The notes: generated from the letters alone by a model not told the origin. A DNA stretch of 29,132 nt from CAYURP01 sp964447175 (GCA_964447175.1 CAYURP010000033.1:1-29132); one strand, 5' to 3'; numbered from the stretch's first letter, positions 8,537-17,490 are shown. Program-made: numbers and translations.

Positions 8537-9557
8537 AGCCAAAAAGAGTTTAACCACTCCTGAGAGATTAAAGGATGAGCTGGAATATGATCTAACACTG
8601 CGACCTGTTAGCCTGGATGAATTCGTGGGGCAGAACAAGATCAAAGAAAACCTTAAAATCTTTATTAAGGCAGCCAGAAAAAGAAAAGAAGCTTTAGATC
8701 ACGTTCTTTTTTACGGTCCCCCGGGGCTGGGTAAAACGACTTTAGCCCATATTATTGCCCGGGAAATGGGGGTTAACATAAAGACCACCTCCGGCCCGGT
8801 TTTAGATAAACCGGCTGATCTGGCAGGCATCCTTACCAATCTGGAGAAAAAGGAGGTTCTTTTCATAGACGAGATACACCGTTTGAATCACGTAGTGGAG
8901 GAATACCTTTATCCGGCAATGGAGGATTTTAGATTAGACATTATGATAGAGAAGGGACCATCGGCTCGCTCGGTCAAACTATCTTTAAAACACTTTACTT
9001 TAATCGGAGCGACAACCCGGGCTGGTCTTTTAACATCTCCTTTAAGAAGCAGGTTTGGGGTGGTGGGAAGGTTAGACTTCTATCAGCCCGAGGAGCTTTT
9101 TAAGATTGTGATCCGATCAGCTAAAATTCTGAAGATCCCAATTACCGAAGAAGGCGGCCTGGAGATTGCCAAAAGGTCCCGGGGAACTCCTCGCGTCTCT
9201 AACAGGCTTCTGCGCAGGGTCAGAGATTACGCTGAGGTCAAAGCCAAGGGTGAGATAAATAAAAAGGTAGCTATGGATGCTCTGGAGATGATGGACGTGG
9301 ACGGAAGGGGCTTAGACGAAATGGATAAAAAAATAATCAACGTGATCATTAAAAAGTTCAAAGGTGGTCCAGTGGGAATCAACAGTTTGGCTGTAGCTGT
9401 AGGTGAGGAGGGGGAGACCATCGAGGAGATATACGAACCCTTTTTGATTCAGGAGGGTTTGATAAACCGAACACCCCGGGGGAGATCTGCTACCTCCTTA
9501 GCTTACCAGCATCTGGGGATCAAGCCGGATAAAGACATTCAGGGAAAACTCCTTTAA
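8526..9557 (+). CDS. ruvB: Holliday junction branch-migration ATPase RuvB
   Basis: The 343-residue AAA+ motor forms hexamers that pull DNA through the RuvA-bound junction. Walker A is GPPGLGKT (residues 64-71), Walker B is FIDEIHRL (Asp115), sensor I is IGATTRAGLL, and the arginine-finger region PLRSRFG is present. The C-terminal winged-helix domain is seen in EPFLIQEGLINRTPRGR. Length and motif order are those of ordinary RuvB. It overlaps ruvA by 11 bases and is followed after six bases by queH. Confidence 0.97.
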   Translation: MPDKAKKSLTTPERLKDELEYDLTLRPVSLDEFVGQNKIKENLKIFIKAARKRKEALDHVLFYGPPGLGKTTLAHIIAREMGVNIKTTSGPVLDKPADLAGILTNLEKKEVLFIDEIHRLNHVVEEYLYPAMEDFRLDIMIEKGPSARSVKLSLKHFTLIGATTRAGLLTSPLRSRFGVVGRLDFYQPEELFKIVIRSAKILKIPITEEGGLEIAKRSRGTPRVSNRLLRRVRDYAEVKAKGEINKKVAMDALEMMDVDGRGLDEMDKKIINVIIKKFKGGPVGINSLAVAVGEEGETIEEIYEPFLIQEGLINRTPRGRSATSLAYQHLGIKPDKDIQGKLL

Positions 9558-9563
9558 AACAAA

Positions 9564-10094
9564 ATGAAGATTCTTCTGCACATATGTTGTGCTCCCTGTG
9601 CTATTTATCCCTTAAGGAGGCTCAAATCAAAAGGTCACCAGGTGGATGGTTTCTGGTATAATCCTAATATTCACCCCTTTACCGAATACAGAAACAGAAT
9701 GGAATCGGTAAGGTATTTTGAGTCCCAGGAGCTGGTCAATATCATCTATCAGGATTCCTATGAGATGGAGAAATTCATTAAAAACGTGATAAATGATCTG
9801 GAAAACAGGTGCTCCCATTGTTACGAGATGAGGCTCCTATGTACAGCTGAGGTGGCTAAAAAGGAAGGGTATGATCGATTCACCACCACCCTTTTAATCA
9901 GCCCCTATCAGGATCATTCCAAAATCAATGAAATCGGTGAAAGGGTAGGCAAAGATATAGGGATCGAGTTTTACTATGAGGATTTCAAACCGGGATTTTA
10001 CGAAAGCAAGAATTTAGCCAAGGAGATGAACCTATACCGTCAGAAATATTGTGGGTGCATCTTCAGCGAGAAGGAAAGATATTCTAAGAAGTAA
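9564..10094 (+). CDS. queH: Epoxyqueuosine reductase QueH (DUF208)
   Basis: The 176-residue enzyme catalyses the last step of queuosine synthesis, reducing epoxyqueuosine in tRNA to queuosine. It replaces the unrelated QueG in many bacteria. Metal-ligand cysteines are visible in HICCAPC (Cys8, Cys9, Cys12), CSHCYEMRL and KYCGCIFS, and the family signature FWYNPNIHPFTEY is present. It sits six bases after ruvB and upstream of queA, whose product makes the substrate of QueH, so both enzymes of the late pathway are encoded within 3 kb. No strong Shine-Dalgarno precedes the ATG, which suggests coupling to ruvB translation. Confidence 0.93.
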   Translation: MKILLHICCAPCAIYPLRRLKSKGHQVDGFWYNPNIHPFTEYRNRMESVRYFESQELVNIIYQDSYEMEKFIKNVINDLENRCSHCYEMRLLCTAEVAKKEGYDRFTTTLLISPYQDHSKINEIGERVGKDIGIEFYYEDFKPGFYESKNLAKEMNLYRQKYCGCIFSEKERYSKK

Positions 10095-10106
10095 AAGGAG
10101 AGAAAA

Positions 10107-10841
10107 ATGAGAAATCTTAAGTATTTAGGTTTCTTTTTCTTATTGCCTTTAGTTGTGGGAATGCCACTAAGTGAGGAAGATAGTACTGAGATGAACATAA
10201 AGTTTGCAGCTGGCAGAGGCTCTTATGCCTTCATCACCCGGGGATGTGAAGGAGTAACGAGCGAACAAAATATACCATATAAGGATATAGGAGTTTCCGT
10301 TGACTACAAGCTCAAACCTCCAGTTCAGGTGGGATTGAAGGCGGGAACAATTTGGGAGGAATATAAGTATGAAAAGTATAGTTATGGGATAAAAATTGAG
10401 GAAATGACAAAATCCTATGCAAATTCCTATTTTAATCCCAATATCTCGTTTGAGGGGAAGCGATTTGGTATCGGAATTGGTCCTTTCTTTTCTAAGAAAT
10501 ACTTACCTCATAGAGGAGATAGGTTGTGGATTAAGCGTTCGGCAAGCTGGCATTTGAGGATTGGAAGTCCAAAATTTTATTTCTCTACCCATATGTTTGA
10601 GAGTATTCCACTTTATTCAGGAGGGGGCTATTTTAATCTGGGTTTTGGAGGTTCGTCAGGTAGTAAAACTGACCTTTGGTTTGGATTAAGTACCACAGGT
10701 CCTTATGATGGAGCGGGTTTTCTGGTAAAAACGAATTTTAAGCTTAATAGGAATTGGTACTTGGACTTGGCTGGTAGATTAGGAATAAGCGAGGGGAATG
10801 CTGAACATGCTATTTCTGTTGGTTTAAATTACAGATTGTGA
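10107..10841 (+). CDS. Predicted outer-membrane beta-barrel protein, unknown
   Basis: I do not recognise the family. The 244-residue product has a signal-like N terminus, MRNLKYLGFFFLLPLVVG. Alternating strands rich in Gly, Tyr, Phe and Trp follow, and the protein ends ISVGLNYRL, close to a barrel-assembly signal. AAAAGGAG lies well placed before the ATG. It sits in the housekeeping run between queH (12 bases upstream) and the DUF2905 gene, where an envelope protein is unexpected. No relationship to the barrel pair at 4538-6398 is visible beyond general composition. Confidence 0.7.
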   Translation: MRNLKYLGFFFLLPLVVGMPLSEEDSTEMNIKFAAGRGSYAFITRGCEGVTSEQNIPYKDIGVSVDYKLKPPVQVGLKAGTIWEEYKYEKYSYGIKIEEMTKSYANSYFNPNISFEGKRFGIGIGPFFSKKYLPHRGDRLWIKRSASWHLRIGSPKFYFSTHMFESIPLYSGGGYFNLGFGGSSGSKTDLWFGLSTTGPYDGAGFLVKTNFKLNRNWYLDLAGRLGISEGNAEHAISVGLNYRL

Positions 10842-10918
10842 ATGGATGCAATTCATTTTTAACAATAACAGCTTCTAAATTAGAACCAACTCTAGAAACT
10901 AAGACTTTACAATAATCT

Positions 10919-11146
10919 ATGTTTACTGGCTTTGGGAAAATACTTATTTTCTTCGGAATTATACTCGTTGTGGTGGGAGCATTGTTGCTTCTGGTAGGTA
11001 AAGTGCCTTTTTTAGGCAAATTCCCTGGAGATATTCATATTCAAAAAAAAGGATTCGATTTTTATTTTCCACTGGGAACCTGTATATTATTGAGCCTGGT
11101 GGTTTCTTTAATTTTATTTTTGCTGAATATATTTTTAAAAAAATAA
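10919..11146 (+). CDS. DUF2905 family small membrane protein
   Basis: A 75-residue inner-membrane protein with two transmembrane helices (about residues 7-27 and 50-71). The loop between them, GKVPFLGKFPGDIHIQKKG, with FYFPLGTC is the DUF2905 signature. The function of the family is unknown, but it is very often encoded beside ruvB or queA, as here. No Shine-Dalgarno sequence is obvious before the ATG. Confidence 0.88.
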   Translation: MFTGFGKILIFFGIILVVVGALLLLVGKVPFLGKFPGDIHIQKKGFDFYFPLGTCILLSLVVSLILFLLNIFLKK

Positions 11147-11253
11147 CCCAATGATTTATTTAAAAGCCACGTGAATTTGTATTGAAGTGGTGATAACCTG
11201 ATTTATGCGAAGCATCTTGACGATAAAGCTTTCTAAATATATAAAATACAAAA

Positions 11254-12285
11254 ATGAGAATATCCGAATACGATTTTAAATTACCTCAAGGATTTATCGC
11301 CCAGTATCCACCAGAAGAACGAGACCGTTCCAAACTGATGATCCTACATCGAGAAAATGAAAGTATAGAACATAAAATTTTTTATCGGATTGTTGATTAC
11401 CTGGAAAAAGGCGATGGTTTGGTGATAAATCAGACCAGGATTTTTCCAGCCAGGCTTTTCGGAAAGCTGGAGAACAAGGACTCTAAAATTGAGATTCTAC
11501 TGTTGAAAAAGATCGAAGAAGATGTGTGGGAGATTCTGGTCAAGCCAGGTCGCAAAGCCAAGATCGGACAAAAATTAGTTTTCGATCAAAATGGATTGAG
11601 CTGTGAGATTTTAGACAAAAGCCCAGCAGGCGGCAGGATTGTAAAGTTCTCCTATGATGGTGATTTCTTCCAGATAGTTGATCGGATCGGAGTTATCCCT
11701 CTGCCCCCTTATATAAAAAGGGAACCAGAAATTGTGGATAAGAAAAGATACCAGACCATATATGCCAAAGAGATCGGAGCAGTGGCAGGACCTACTGCCG
11801 GATTTCATTTTACAGATGAGCTTCTGAAAAAGATTGAAGAAAAAGGAATAATTCTTATACCTATAATTCTTCACGTGGGATTGGGAACTTTCAGGCCTAT
11901 AAAAGTGGATGATCCTAGCCAGCATAGAATGGAGTCTGAATATTATAAAATTAATCAATCCTCAACTCAAAAGATAAAACAAGTTAAGAAAAACGGGGGA
12001 AGAATATTTGCAGTCGGCACCTCTGTGGTCAGAACTCTGGAAACGGTTGCCAGAGAATATAAAATCTTGGATCCCGGGGAAGGCTGGACTGATATTTTTA
12101 TTTATCCACCTTATCAATTTAAATTAGTGGATGCCATATTAACCAATTTCCATCTTCCCAAATCCACACTTCTTCTTTTAGTTTCTGCTTTTGCTAATAA
12201 GGATTTGATTTTCAAAGCTTACCAGGAGGCTATGGATAAGAAATATAGATTTTACAGCTATGGCGATGCTATGCTAATAATTTAA
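11254..12285 (+). CDS. queA: S-adenosylmethionine:tRNA ribosyltransferase-isomerase QueA
   Basis: The 343-residue enzyme transfers and rearranges the ribose of S-adenosylmethionine onto preQ1 in tRNA, giving epoxyqueuosine. Family motifs in order are DFKLPQGFIAQYPPEERDRSKLM, NQTRIFPARLFG, GAVAGPTAGFHFT, HVGLGTFRPIKVDD, HRMESEYY, AVGTSVVRTLE and TNFHLPKSTLLLLVSAF; all are intact and length is normal. With QueH upstream it completes the late queuosine pathway. A spacer of about 107 bases without visible signals separates it from the DUF2905 gene. Confidence 0.96.
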   Translation: MRISEYDFKLPQGFIAQYPPEERDRSKLMILHRENESIEHKIFYRIVDYLEKGDGLVINQTRIFPARLFGKLENKDSKIEILLLKKIEEDVWEILVKPGRKAKIGQKLVFDQNGLSCEILDKSPAGGRIVKFSYDGDFFQIVDRIGVIPLPPYIKREPEIVDKKRYQTIYAKEIGAVAGPTAGFHFTDELLKKIEEKGIILIPIILHVGLGTFRPIKVDDPSQHRMESEYYKINQSSTQKIKQVKKNGGRIFAVGTSVVRTLETVAREYKILDPGEGWTDIFIYPPYQFKLVDAILTNFHLPKSTLLLLVSAFANKDLIFKAYQEAMDKKYRFYSYGDAMLII

Positions 12286-12326
12286 TTTAATTCACAACAG
12301 ATGAAACAGATAAAACGGATGAAAAG

Positions 12327-13016
12327 ATGAAGGTAACAGCTATAATAGTTGCAGCAGGGAAAAGCAAAAGGATTCAGAACAAACTCCCCAAGCAGTTCAT
12401 AGAGATCGGGGGAAAACCTGTTCTTTCTCATACTTTGGAGAGCTTTGAGAAATGTGAAGAAGTAGATGAAATCCTTCTGGTGGTCTCCGAGGATTGGCTA
12501 ACCTATTGCTCAGCTGAGATAGTGGACAAATATGGTTTTATGAAGATAAAAAAGGTGATCTCAGGTGGGGAAAGGCGGCAGGATTCTGTATATAAAGGTC
12601 TTTTAGCTGTACCAAACAATACATCCATAGTCGTGATTCACGATGGAGTCAGACCCTTGGTTAGGGCATCCAAAATAACAGAGTCAATTACTATGTGTAA
12701 AGAATGCAAAGCAGTTATTTTAGCGGTTCCAATCAAGGAGACGGTGAAAAGAATTGAGGACGGATCTGTGCATACCACCTTAAACAGAGAAAGATTATGG
12801 ATTGCCCAGACTCCTCAGACCTTTGATTATAAGATTTTGCTGGATGCATTTGAAAAAGCTAAATCAGACGGATTTATAGGAACAGACGACGCCTCTCTGG
12901 TAGAGAGGTTAGGGATAGAGGTAAAAATAATAGAAGGCGATTATGATAACATTAAAATCACTACACCAGAGGATTTGGTACTAGCAGAGGAGATTTTAAG
13001 GAAAAGGAAAAATTAA
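12327..13016 (+). CDS. ispD: 2-C-methyl-D-erythritol 4-phosphate cytidylyltransferase
   Basis: The 229-residue enzyme activates methylerythritol phosphate with CTP in the non-mevalonate isoprenoid pathway. The nucleotide-binding N terminus is IIVAAGKSKRI with KLPKQF, followed by GGERRQDSVYKGL, VIHDGVRPLV, VPIKETVKR, IAQTPQTF and FIGTDDASLVE, all as expected for IspD. It is followed after 58 bases by ispF, the enzyme two steps later; the two are often adjacent or fused in bacteria. Length is typical. Confidence 0.96.
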   Translation: MKVTAIIVAAGKSKRIQNKLPKQFIEIGGKPVLSHTLESFEKCEEVDEILLVVSEDWLTYCSAEIVDKYGFMKIKKVISGGERRQDSVYKGLLAVPNNTSIVVIHDGVRPLVRASKITESITMCKECKAVILAVPIKETVKRIEDGSVHTTLNRERLWIAQTPQTFDYKILLDAFEKAKSDGFIGTDDASLVERLGIEVKIIEGDYDNIKITTPEDLVLAEEILRKRKN

Positions 13017-13074
13017 AAATTTAAAATTCAAAAATAAAAGTGTAGAAATTCGAGAGAGAGAATAAGGATTTGAT

Positions 13075-13557
13075 ATGTTCAGAATAGGCTTGGGATATGA
13101 TGCTCACAGGTTGGTGAAAGGGAGAAAGCTGATTTTAGGCGGGGTTGAGATTCCGTTTGAAAAAGGGCTTTTGGGTTTTTCCGACGCTGATGTTTTGTGC
13201 CATGCTATCGGGGATGCTCTTCTGGGTTCCCTTAATCTGGGTGATCTGGGCAAACACTTTCCCGATACGGATGAAAAGTATAAAGACATCTCCAGCCTAA
13301 AGATACTTTCTCAGATTAAAGAGAAAGTAAAAAATAAAAATGCTGAGATCTTAAATATAGATTCCACTATCGTTGCCCAGGAGCCGAAGCTTTTTCCTTA
13401 TATAGATGAGATGAGAAAAAACATCTCTGAGGCCTTGGATATAAAAGAAGAAAATGTATCTGTTAAAGCTACAACTACGGAGGGATTGGGCTTTACCGGC
13501 AAAGGCGAGGGAATAGTGGCAATTTGTGTTGTTCTCGTGGAGGGGGAAAATAGATAA
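13075..13557 (+). CDS. ispF: 2-C-methyl-D-erythritol 2,4-cyclodiphosphate synthase
   Basis: The 160-residue trimeric enzyme closes the cyclic diphosphate in the non-mevalonate pathway. The metal-binding GYDAHRL near the N terminus, the SDADVLCHAIGDALLG segment with its conserved His, the GKHFPDTD loop and STIVAQEPKL are visible. So is the C-terminal TTTEGLGFTGKGEGI. Its TAA stop shares one base with the ATG of the following DedA gene. The ispD-ispF pair is separate rather than fused. Confidence 0.96.
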   Translation: MFRIGLGYDAHRLVKGRKLILGGVEIPFEKGLLGFSDADVLCHAIGDALLGSLNLGDLGKHFPDTDEKYKDISSLKILSQIKEKVKNKNAEILNIDSTIVAQEPKLFPYIDEMRKNISEALDIKEENVSVKATTTEGLGFTGKGEGIVAICVVLVEGENR

Positions 13558-14195
13558 TGCCTGAATTTCTTGTTACCACGACAGGTAACCTTCTGGAGCT
13601 TATCTCCACTCAAGGTGCCATCTGGTTTTATGTTTTCCTTTATGCCAGCTGTGTTACCGAGGGGCTTTTTCCGCCCTATCCCGGAGATACGGTTATTCTT
13701 CTGGGTGGCTTTTTTGCCAGTCTGGGAAAACTTGATTTTTTCCTGGTTTTTCTTCTTTCATCTGCTGGGAGTTTAACCGGGGCTATGATCCTTTACTACC
13801 TGGGCAAGAAAAGGGGAAGAAGGATATTCGGCAAGGGTAAAATACTAAACTTGAGGTTTTTGGAAAAAATCGAGGGATGGTTCAGACGTTACGGCGATGG
13901 GGTCATTTTAGCCAGTAGGTTCTTAACTGGAGTGAGATCCGGTGTGGCTCTGATTGCGGGTGTGGGAAATGTCAGAACCAGGATTATGGTTATTTACAGC
14001 TTGATAAGCATTTTTCTCTGGAATGGAATGATCATAATCACCGCTGCGGTCCTGGGGAAAAACTGGCAAGAGCTTTACAGGTTTCTGGTTATCTATAATA
14101 GAATAGTCTTGACATTGTTGGGGGTGGCTATTATCGTGGGTTTAATTTACTACTTTATTAGAAAAAGAAAAACCAATATACCTAATGCAAGATAA
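13557..14195 (+). CDS. DedA/VTT family membrane protein
   Basis: A 212-residue polytopic inner-membrane protein. DedA (VTT) proteins are linked to flipping of undecaprenyl phosphate and other lipids. GLFPPYPGDTVILLGGFFAS is the characteristic re-entrant segment. GSLTGAMILYYLGKKRGR and RYGDGVILASRFLTGVRSGVALIAGV carry the conserved Arg and Gly positions, and two C-terminal helices end in a basic tail RKRKTN. It overlaps ispF by one base and ddl by 11. The neighbours suit a lipid-carrier role: isoprenoid precursor synthesis upstream and a cell-wall ligase downstream, although this link is an inference. Confidence 0.9.
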   Translation: MPEFLVTTTGNLLELISTQGAIWFYVFLYASCVTEGLFPPYPGDTVILLGGFFASLGKLDFFLVFLLSSAGSLTGAMILYYLGKKRGRRIFGKGKILNLRFLEKIEGWFRRYGDGVILASRFLTGVRSGVALIAGVGNVRTRIMVIYSLISIFLWNGMIIITAAVLGKNWQELYRFLVIYNRIVLTLLGVAIIVGLIYYFIRKRKTNIPNAR

Positions 14196-15231
14196 ATTGA
14201 AAATAATTGTTCTGATGGGAGGAACTTCAGCTGAAAGAGACGTTTCCTTAGCCAGCGGTGAAGCTATTGTTCAGGGTCTGCGGGAAACGGGCCACCGAGC
14301 CATTCCCATTGATACTGCCCAGGGTCAAAAGTTACTGGAGAATCAAACCAGATTTTTACCTAAGGGAATAAAATCCAAACCTCCTGACGTAAAAGAACTG
14401 CAGAGAAAAAGCCAGGAACTCACTTTAAAAACCATAGGATCTTTCGATCTAAATGATGTAGACCTTATTTTTTTGGCTCTTCATGGTGGAACAGGTGAGG
14501 ACGGAACCATTCAAGCTCTTCTGGATATGACTGGAAAACCCTACACCGGATCGGGTATGCTGGCATCTGCTTTAGCTATGAATAAATCGATGGCTAAAAA
14601 AATCTTTGAACGGGAAGGTATTCTGACTCCTAAATGGCTTTTGCTGGATTCATCTGACCTATCCGATATCTCAGAGATAGGTAAAAAGGTCAAAGAGAAG
14701 TTGGGTTTTCCAGTGGTGGTTAAGCCAGATGATCAAGGCTCCACGGTGGGTTTTTCCAAAATAGATAAAGAAGAAAGGCTATCCTCTGCCATAAAATTGG
14801 CACAGGAATTTTCTGACAAAATTCTTATTGAGGAATTTATCGATGGCAGGGAGTTGACCGTGGCCATTCTGGATGGTCTGCCTTTACCGGTTGTGGAGAT
14901 TATCCCGGAGCACGGTATATATGATTACCAGTGCAAATATACCCAGGGGAAAAGCCGTTACATCTGTCCAGCTGATCTTTCCGAGGAAAAAACCAAAGAG
15001 ATTCAAAGAGCTGGCCTTAAAGCTTTTAAATGTTTAGGATGCGAGGATTATGCCCGGGTGGATTTCAGATATAGCAAAAGAGGAAGTTTCTATTGTTTGG
15101 AGGTTAATTCTTTGCCGGGCATGACAGCTACCAGTTTAGTTCCCATGGCAGCCAAACAGGCTAAAATAGATTTTCCGGAATTGCTGGACAGAATCAGCAA
15201 AATGGCTTTAAGAAAAAAGAGTAAAAGATGA
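14185..15231 (+). CDS. ddl: D-alanine--D-alanine ligase
   Basis: The 348-residue ATP-grasp enzyme makes the D-Ala-D-Ala dipeptide for peptidoglycan. Visible are GGTSAERDVSLASG at the N terminus, LHGGTGEDGTIQALLDM, KPYTGSG, AMNKSMAK, the ATP-binding FPVVVKPDDQGSTVG, EEFIDGRELTVAIL and EVNSLPGMTATSLVP near the end. The N-terminal domain has a somewhat long lysine-rich loop (about residues 45-75). It overlaps both neighbours (DedA upstream, HAD downstream by four bases), which suggests tight translational coupling. Confidence 0.96.
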   Translation: MQDKLKIIVLMGGTSAERDVSLASGEAIVQGLRETGHRAIPIDTAQGQKLLENQTRFLPKGIKSKPPDVKELQRKSQELTLKTIGSFDLNDVDLIFLALHGGTGEDGTIQALLDMTGKPYTGSGMLASALAMNKSMAKKIFEREGILTPKWLLLDSSDLSDISEIGKKVKEKLGFPVVVKPDDQGSTVGFSKIDKEERLSSAIKLAQEFSDKILIEEFIDGRELTVAILDGLPLPVVEIIPEHGIYDYQCKYTQGKSRYICPADLSEEKTKEIQRAGLKAFKCLGCEDYARVDFRYSKRGSFYCLEVNSLPGMTATSLVPMAAKQAKIDFPELLDRISKMALRKKSKR

Positions 15232-15971
15232 AATCAAAACTTGATGGCATATTTTTCGATATGGGAAGCACCCTGATCGAGTTCGAGAACTCAACCTGGG
15301 ATGTTTTGAATCAGAGATGTGCCCGGAAAGGTTATGATTTCCTGAGAAAGCGAAACTTGACTGAAATCGAGTATGATGATTTCCTGAATCTTCTATCGCG
15401 GGAATTTGAGAGAAGATGGACCGAATCCAACAACACCTTAAGAGAGATCAGTTTCGAGAATATGGCTGTTTCCCTTTTCGATGATCTGGGATTAAATTTA
15501 ATTGATGGAAATTTCATCGAATTTATGAACAAATACTACCAGCCAGTTACTGACCAGATCACCTTGATTAAGGGAGCGGTCGAGACGGTGAGATTTTTCA
15601 AAGATAAAAAGTTGAAAATAGGATTGATCTCCAATACCATATTTCCCGAAGAATTCCATTTAAAGGAACTAAAAAGATTCGGTCTTTTCAAATTTTTTGA
15701 TCTGGTTTTGTTCTCATCGGCGGTAGGGTATAAGAAGCCTCATCCCAAAATTTTTGAAGCTGCACTGAAAGGATTGGATGTTGAGCCGGACTATGCAGTT
15801 TTTGTGGGCGATAGACTGGAAGAGGACATCGGAGGTGCTCAGAAGGTAGGGATGAGGACTGTTTTAATACCAAAGGAAGGAAGAGATTATTCAACCCCCA
15901 TTGTTCCGGATGCAAAAATTAATAGAATAACTGAGCTGCCGGATGCTGTTTTGGAACTTTTCGATATCTAA
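15228..15971 (+). CDS. HAD-superfamily hydrolase
   Basis: The 247-residue Rossmann-like HAD protein has an alpha-helical cap of the C1 type (about residues 18-95). Motif I is FFDMGSTL: the nucleophile Asp11 is present, but the usual second Asp is Gly13. Motif II is LISNT, motif III is in GYKKPHPKIF, and motif IV is FVGDRLEEDI. Loss of the second Asp of motif I is known in several HAD groups and may change the reaction or its rate. The ATGA overlap with ddl places it in the same operon. The substrate cannot be inferred. Confidence 0.88.
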   Translation: MKSKLDGIFFDMGSTLIEFENSTWDVLNQRCARKGYDFLRKRNLTEIEYDDFLNLLSREFERRWTESNNTLREISFENMAVSLFDDLGLNLIDGNFIEFMNKYYQPVTDQITLIKGAVETVRFFKDKKLKIGLISNTIFPEEFHLKELKRFGLFKFFDLVLFSSAVGYKKPHPKIFEAALKGLDVEPDYAVFVGDRLEEDIGGAQKVGMRTVLIPKEGRDYSTPIVPDAKINRITELPDAVLELFDI

Positions 15972-15983
15972 GGAGCTTTGAAA

Positions 15984-17381
15984 ATGACTTTAAAATTTCA
16001 CAATACTTTGAGTAGAATTAAAGAGGAGTTCGTTCCCATTCAACCCGGGAAGGTGGGGATGTATACCTGCGGACCTACGGTTTACGATTTTGCCCACCTG
16101 GGAAATTTCAGAGCCTATATTGTGGCCGATCTGATCAAAAGATATCTCAGATACAAAGGCTATGAGGTTAAACATGTTGTTAATCTAACTGATGTGGATG
16201 ATAATACTATAAGAGGCTCACAAAAGGAGAAAATCCCTCTGAGTCAATACACTCAGAGATATAAGGATGCTTTTTTTGAAGATGTAAAAACCCTGAACAT
16301 TCAATTGGCTGATTTATATCCCGAGGCTACTGCGCACGTCAAAGATATGGTGAAATTAGTTGAGACACTTCTTGAAAAGGGGCATGCTTATAAAATGGAC
16401 AATTCAATATATTTTAAAATTCCCAGTTATCAGGAATATGGGAAATTATCTCATATGAATCTCAAAGGTTTAAAACTGGGAGCCAGGGTTAGCGCAGATC
16501 AATATGATAAGGAGGAGGTGGCAGATTTTGCCCTGTGGAAGGGATGGGATGAAAAGGACGGGGACGTTTTCTGGGAAACTGATGTGGGCAAGGGAAGACC
16601 CGGGTGGCACGTGGAATGCTCGGTAATGAGCATGAAATACTTAGGCGAGCATTTTGACATTCATACCGGGGGAGTGGATCTGGTTTTTCCCCATCACGAA
16701 AACGAGATAGCTCAGAGCCAGGCTGCTACTGGCAAAAAATTCGTGAACTTCTGGCTGCATAACGAATTTTTGATGGTAGAAGGAAGGAGAATGGCAAAGT
16801 CACTGGGCAACTATTATACCTTAAGAGATGTTTTGAATAAGGGATATCCGTCCAAGGTAGTGAGGTATCTTTTGCTTTCCACTCATTACCGGCAGCAGCT
16901 TAATTTCACCTTTAAAGGTCTGGAGGGTGCGAAAGGGGCTTTGCAAAGGCTTTTTGATTTTATGGATAAACTGCAAAGCATTAATGGTGAAAAGGATAAT
17001 CCGACTGTGCAGGATCTTTTAAGCAAAGTTAAAACTAAATTTGAGGAAAATTTGGATGATGATTTAAATATCTCAGGCGCTCTGGGAGAAATATTCGATT
17101 TCGTCAGAGATATAAACACCTTTATGGATGAGGAGAAAATATCACGATCCGATGCCCAAAGAGTACTGAACCAGATGAAGGAATTCGATAAGGTCTTAGG
17201 GGTTCTGGAAAAAGAGGAGCTGGTTTTATCCGAGGAGATAAAAGAGCTGATCCAGAAAAGGGAAGATGCCAGAGTCAGTAAAGACTGGGCTTTAGCAGAT
17301 AAGATCAGAGCTGAGATAGAGTCCAAAGGGATAACAGTCGAAGATACCCCGGAGGGACCAAAGATTAAAAAGAAAATATAA
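15984..17381 (+). CDS. cysS: Cysteinyl-tRNA synthetase
   Basis: The 465-residue class I synthetase charges tRNA-Cys. I start it at ATG 15984: AAGGAG at 15970-15975 is eight bases away from it, whereas the in-frame TTG at 15978 is only two bases away. CGPTVYDFAHLGNFRAY contains a zinc-binding Cys and the HLGN form of the HIGH motif. Further zinc ligands lie in HVECSVM and FPHHENEIAQS, and the KMSKS loop reads RRMAKSLGNYY. DVDD, GWHVECS and the C-terminal helical anticodon-binding domain are also typical. It is the last gene of the long run, directly before the tRNA operon; no clear intrinsic terminator separates them. Confidence 0.96.
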   Translation: MTLKFHNTLSRIKEEFVPIQPGKVGMYTCGPTVYDFAHLGNFRAYIVADLIKRYLRYKGYEVKHVVNLTDVDDNTIRGSQKEKIPLSQYTQRYKDAFFEDVKTLNIQLADLYPEATAHVKDMVKLVETLLEKGHAYKMDNSIYFKIPSYQEYGKLSHMNLKGLKLGARVSADQYDKEEVADFALWKGWDEKDGDVFWETDVGKGRPGWHVECSVMSMKYLGEHFDIHTGGVDLVFPHHENEIAQSQAATGKKFVNFWLHNEFLMVEGRRMAKSLGNYYTLRDVLNKGYPSKVVRYLLLSTHYRQQLNFTFKGLEGAKGALQRLFDFMDKLQSINGEKDNPTVQDLLSKVKTKFEENLDDDLNISGALGEIFDFVRDINTFMDEEKISRSDAQRVLNQMKEFDKVLGVLEKEELVLSEEIKELIQKREDARVSKDWALADKIRAEIESKGITVEDTPEGPKIKKKI

Positions 17382-17441
17382 GCAAATTTTTCAAGCTTAA
17401 GATTCGATAATAAAACCAGAGAGGAGTAAAAACAGATAACC

Positions 17442-17458
17442 CAGGGCAAAGTGCCCTG
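17442..17458 (+). other. Small hairpin between cysS and the tRNA promoters
   Basis: Perfect 7-bp inverted repeat CAGGGCA / TGCCCTG with a three-base loop. No T-run follows, so it is not a standard intrinsic terminator; it may stabilise the 3' end of the cysS messenger. Confidence 0.5.
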
Positions 17459-17462
17459 CCTA

Positions 17463-17490
17463 TTGACTTCTTGCAACGTATATTTATATT
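17463..17490 (+). promoter_or_regulatory. Upstream promoter of the tRNA operon (P1)
   Basis: TTGACT at 17463-17468, a 16-bp spacer and TATATT at 17485-17490. Its -10 box shares two bases with the -35 box of the next promoter, so both probably cannot be occupied at once. Confidence 0.5.

Noticed and set aside
15978..15983. TTG start for cysS two codons upstream
   Set aside because: It lies only two bases after AAGGAG; the ATG at 15984 has proper spacing and gives the usual N terminus.
16886..17476. Reverse-strand open frame of 196 codons opposite cysS
   Set aside because: Serine/leucine-rich shadow of cysS coding sequence; cysS is unmistakable on the plus strand.
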